Of a DNA stretch of 7,023 bases, positions 5,832-7,023 are shown piece by piece. Origin of the DNA: DAOSVX01 sp035379765 (lineage in GTDB: Bacteria > Bacillota_I > Bacilli_A > RF39 > UBA660); NCBI GenBank assembly GCA_035379765.1, contig DAOSVX010000036.1, forward strand, positions 1-7,023, in the 5' to 3' direction. How positions within the stretch are numbered: the stretch's first letter is position 1; the number at the start of each line of letters is the position of its first letter. The notes under the pieces are model-generated. The model had not been told where the DNA came from. It did not search any database and saw only the letters and a list, made by a program, of their open reading frames with translations. A program made the translations under genes and the position numbers.

Positions 5832-6388
5832 TTTAAAATCTCTACTTCATCCCCATTTTTTAATAAGAAAGCATTAGCATCATCAGTATCTAAATGTAAT
5901 TCTAAATAAGCATTATCACTTGTTTTGATACTAGCAGTAATAATACCTGGTTTTACACCACTTATTTTTACATATACTTTTTCATCTTCACCAAAATTAT
6001 TTTCTTTAGCAAAACTAGTATCCATATGAATATGTCTTTCAGAAATTATAACTCCATTTTGGATAAATATTTCTTTTTGGGGTCCAACTAAAGTAATAGA
6101 CTCAGAATTTTCTAAATCTCCACTTTTTCTTACAGGAGGATTAATACCTAAATGATAAGCATCTGTTTTAGATATTTCTACTTGATTATATTCCCTAAAA
6201 GGCCCTAATATTCTAACCTTCTCAATCTTATCTTTAGCTGTTTTAATCATTACTGTTTCATTAGCAGCATACTCATCAGGTTGAGTTAAATCATTTCTTT
6301 TGGTTAAACTTACATCACCAAATAATTCCTTAAATGTTTCTTCTTTTAAATGAACATGTCTATTAGATACACCAACTGGTATTTTCAT
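5828..6388 (-). CDS. pduL: PduL-type phosphate acyltransferase (phosphotransacylase)
   Basis: A 186-residue PduL-family enzyme, which interconverts acyl-CoA plus phosphate with acyl-phosphate plus CoA and is unrelated to classical Pta. Metal-site motifs are intact: VSNRHVHL (H11, H13), QVEIS (E71), SERHIHMD (H119, H121) and LELHLDTDDANA (H165), matching the known two-zinc site. There is no N-terminal encapsulation extension and no microcompartment gene nearby, so it probably acts in the cytosol, likely on acetyl-CoA to feed an acetate kinase not seen here (inference). I start at ATG 6386-6388, where the family sequence begins (MKIPVGVSNRHVHL). An in-frame TTG at 6401-6403 would add five residues but lies at or upstream of the predicted transcription start. 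GGAAGTGA (6393-6400) is the likely ribosome binding site. Confidence 0.95.
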   Translation of the reverse strand: MKIPVGVSNRHVHLKEETFKELFGDVSLTKRNDLTQPDEYAANETVMIKTAKDKIEKVRILGPFREYNQVEISKTDAYHLGINPPVRKSGDLENSESITLVGPQKEIFIQNGVIISERHIHMDTSFAKENNFGEDEKVYVKISGVKPGIITASIKTSDNAYLELHLDTDDANAFLLKNGDEVEILK

Positions 6389-6407
6389 ATCATCACTTCC
6401 CAAAGTA

Positions 6408-6436
6408 ATTATACCAAATTAATAATATTTTGTTAT
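6408..6436 (-). promoter_or_regulatory. Promoter of the pduL-dus unit
   Basis: On the minus strand, -35 ATAACA (6431-6436; four of six consensus), a 17-base spacer, and -10 TATAAT (6408-6413) preceded by TGG as extended -10. Transcription should start near 6401, about 12 bases before the pduL ATG. It overlaps the divergent ttcA-like promoter almost completely. Confidence 0.78.
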
Positions 6437-6439
6437 AAT
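6431..6439 (+). promoter_or_regulatory. Extended -10 promoter of the ttcA-like gene, placing +1 at the start codon
   Basis: TGTTATAAT is a perfect extended -10. The nearest -35 at 17-base spacing is a weak ATACCA (6411-6416). Only 6 bases separate the -10 from ATG 6446-6448, so the predicted +1 is the A of the start codon or within a base of it. Confidence 0.72.
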
Positions 6440-6445
6440 TAACTT

Positions 6446-7023
6446 ATGGAAAAATATAGAATTATTGAAAAAAGTATTATTAAAAAATATCGCAAAGAGA
6501 TATGGAGTAAGTTTGTAAATGCTATTAAAGATTATGAGCTAATTCAAGAAAACGATAAAATAGCTGTTTGTATTTCGGGTGGCAAAGATTCTTTTTTACT
6601 GGCTAAATGCTTAGAAGAACTAAAAAGACATGGTAAATTTAAATTTGATTTAGAATTTATTTTAATGGATCCGGGGTTTAATAAAAAAGGCATTAAAAAA
6701 ATAAAAAAAAATGCTAATATTTTAAAGATTCCTCTTAAAATTTTTAAGTCTAATATTTTTAAAGATATCAAAGGCGAAGACTCTCCTTGTTATGTATGTG
6801 CTCGTAAAAGAAGAGGTCATTTATATAATTATGCTAAAAATTTAGGATGTAATAAAATCGCTTTAGGTCATCATTTTGATGATGCTATTGAAACTACTCT
6901 TTTAAGCATAATATATGGCGGTGAAGTAAAAGGGATGCTTCCTAAATTAAAAAGCAAACACTATAAAGGAATGGAGCTAATAAGGCCTCTTTATTTAGTT
7001 CAAGAAAAAAATATAAGTAACTG
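6446..7023 (+). CDS. ttcA: TtcA-like tRNA thiolation ATPase, N-terminal part (runs off right edge)
   Basis: The first 192 codons are open to the window edge. The protein is a PP-loop ATPase with SGGKDS (44-49), CYVCARKRRGHLY (115-127) and GHHFDDAIETTL (141-152), then MLPKLKSKHYKGMELIRPL. The CxxC followed by the basic RKRRG stretch is the TtcA hallmark: in E. coli TtcA two such cysteines plus a later one hold a [4Fe-4S] cluster, and the enzyme makes 2-thiocytidine at tRNA position 32 using sulfur from a cysteine desulfurase. The third cysteine would lie beyond the window, so function is not fully confirmed; many Firmicutes family members are uncharacterised. There is no Shine-Dalgarno sequence, and the ATG is 6 bases after a perfect -10, indicating a leaderless message. 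It is divergent from pduL. Confidence 0.88.
   Translation, partial: MEKYRIIEKSIIKKYRKEIWSKFVNAIKDYELIQENDKIAVCISGGKDSFLLAKCLEELKRHGKFKFDLEFILMDPGFNKKGIKKIKKNANILKIPLKIFKSNIFKDIKGEDSPCYVCARKRRGHLYNYAKNLGCNKIALGHHFDDAIETTLLSIIYGGEVKGMLPKLKSKHYKGMELIRPLYLVQEKNISN

Noticed and set aside
6389..6403. TTG start adding five residues to PduL
   Set aside because: It is at or upstream of the predicted transcription start, and the family sequence begins at the later ATG.
6544..6771. Minus-strand open frame of 75 codons
   Set aside because: It overlaps the PP-loop region of the ttcA-like gene, whose motifs are clearly coding on the plus strand.
1..7023. Mycoplasma-type genetic code (UGA as Trp), considered because of the low GC content
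   Set aside because: Tryptophans examined use TGG, and two genes end at TGA in ATGA overlaps exactly where the families should end.

Overview
The window is AT-rich, tightly packed bacterial DNA. The encoded 3' CCA of the tRNA, AGGAGG/AAGGTG ribosome binding sites, sigma-A type promoters (many with a TGn extended -10) and very A/T-biased codons suggest a low-GC Bacillota or Mycoplasmatota-related organism, perhaps an uncultured gut Bacilli lineage; this placement is inference. TGA is used as a stop (two ATGA gene overlaps) and the tryptophans I checked are TGG, so the mycoplasma UGA=Trp code is unlikely.

Layout, left to right. (1) The N-terminal part of a ClpA/ClpB-like AAA+ ATPase (minus strand) runs off the left edge and is transcribed divergently from a single tRNA-Asn(GUU) gene. 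(2) The tRNA gene shares a bidirectional terminator with a convergent, apparently monocistronic 245-residue protein of unknown function. (3) A four-gene minus-strand unit follows, read from 4807 down to about 1426: NifS/IscS-like cysteine desulfurase, mini-thioredoxin (WCPSC), an exported thioredoxin domain fused to a CcdA/DsbD-like membrane domain, and a slipin (SPFH/band 7) protein. (4) Another minus-strand unit, pduL (phosphotransacylase) then a dusB-like tRNA-dihydrouridine synthase, ends at its own terminator. (5) A TtcA-like tRNA-thiolation ATPase runs off the right edge on the plus strand, from a promoter overlapping that of pduL.

How the genes may work together. The four-gene unit looks like a sulfur and thiol-redox module: the desulfurase makes persulfide sulfur, the mini-thioredoxin is a cytoplasmic dithiol carrier, the membrane protein could pass electrons across the membrane to its own external thioredoxin domain, and the slipin may organise the membrane complex. 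TtcA enzymes take sulfur from a cysteine desulfurase, so the right-hand gene may be a client. Dus, TtcA and the tRNA gene give a tRNA theme, but shared regulation is not shown.

The most unusual feature is promoter geometry. At five minus-strand starts a TATAAT lies 17 to 20 bases upstream of the chosen start codon, implying leaders of only about 11 to 14 bases with the Shine-Dalgarno sequence at the 5' end. The ttcA-like gene has TATAAT only 6 bases from its ATG and no ribosome binding site, so it is probably leaderless. I found no mobile element, CRISPR array or phage gene. No stretch over 300 bases lacks a gene.
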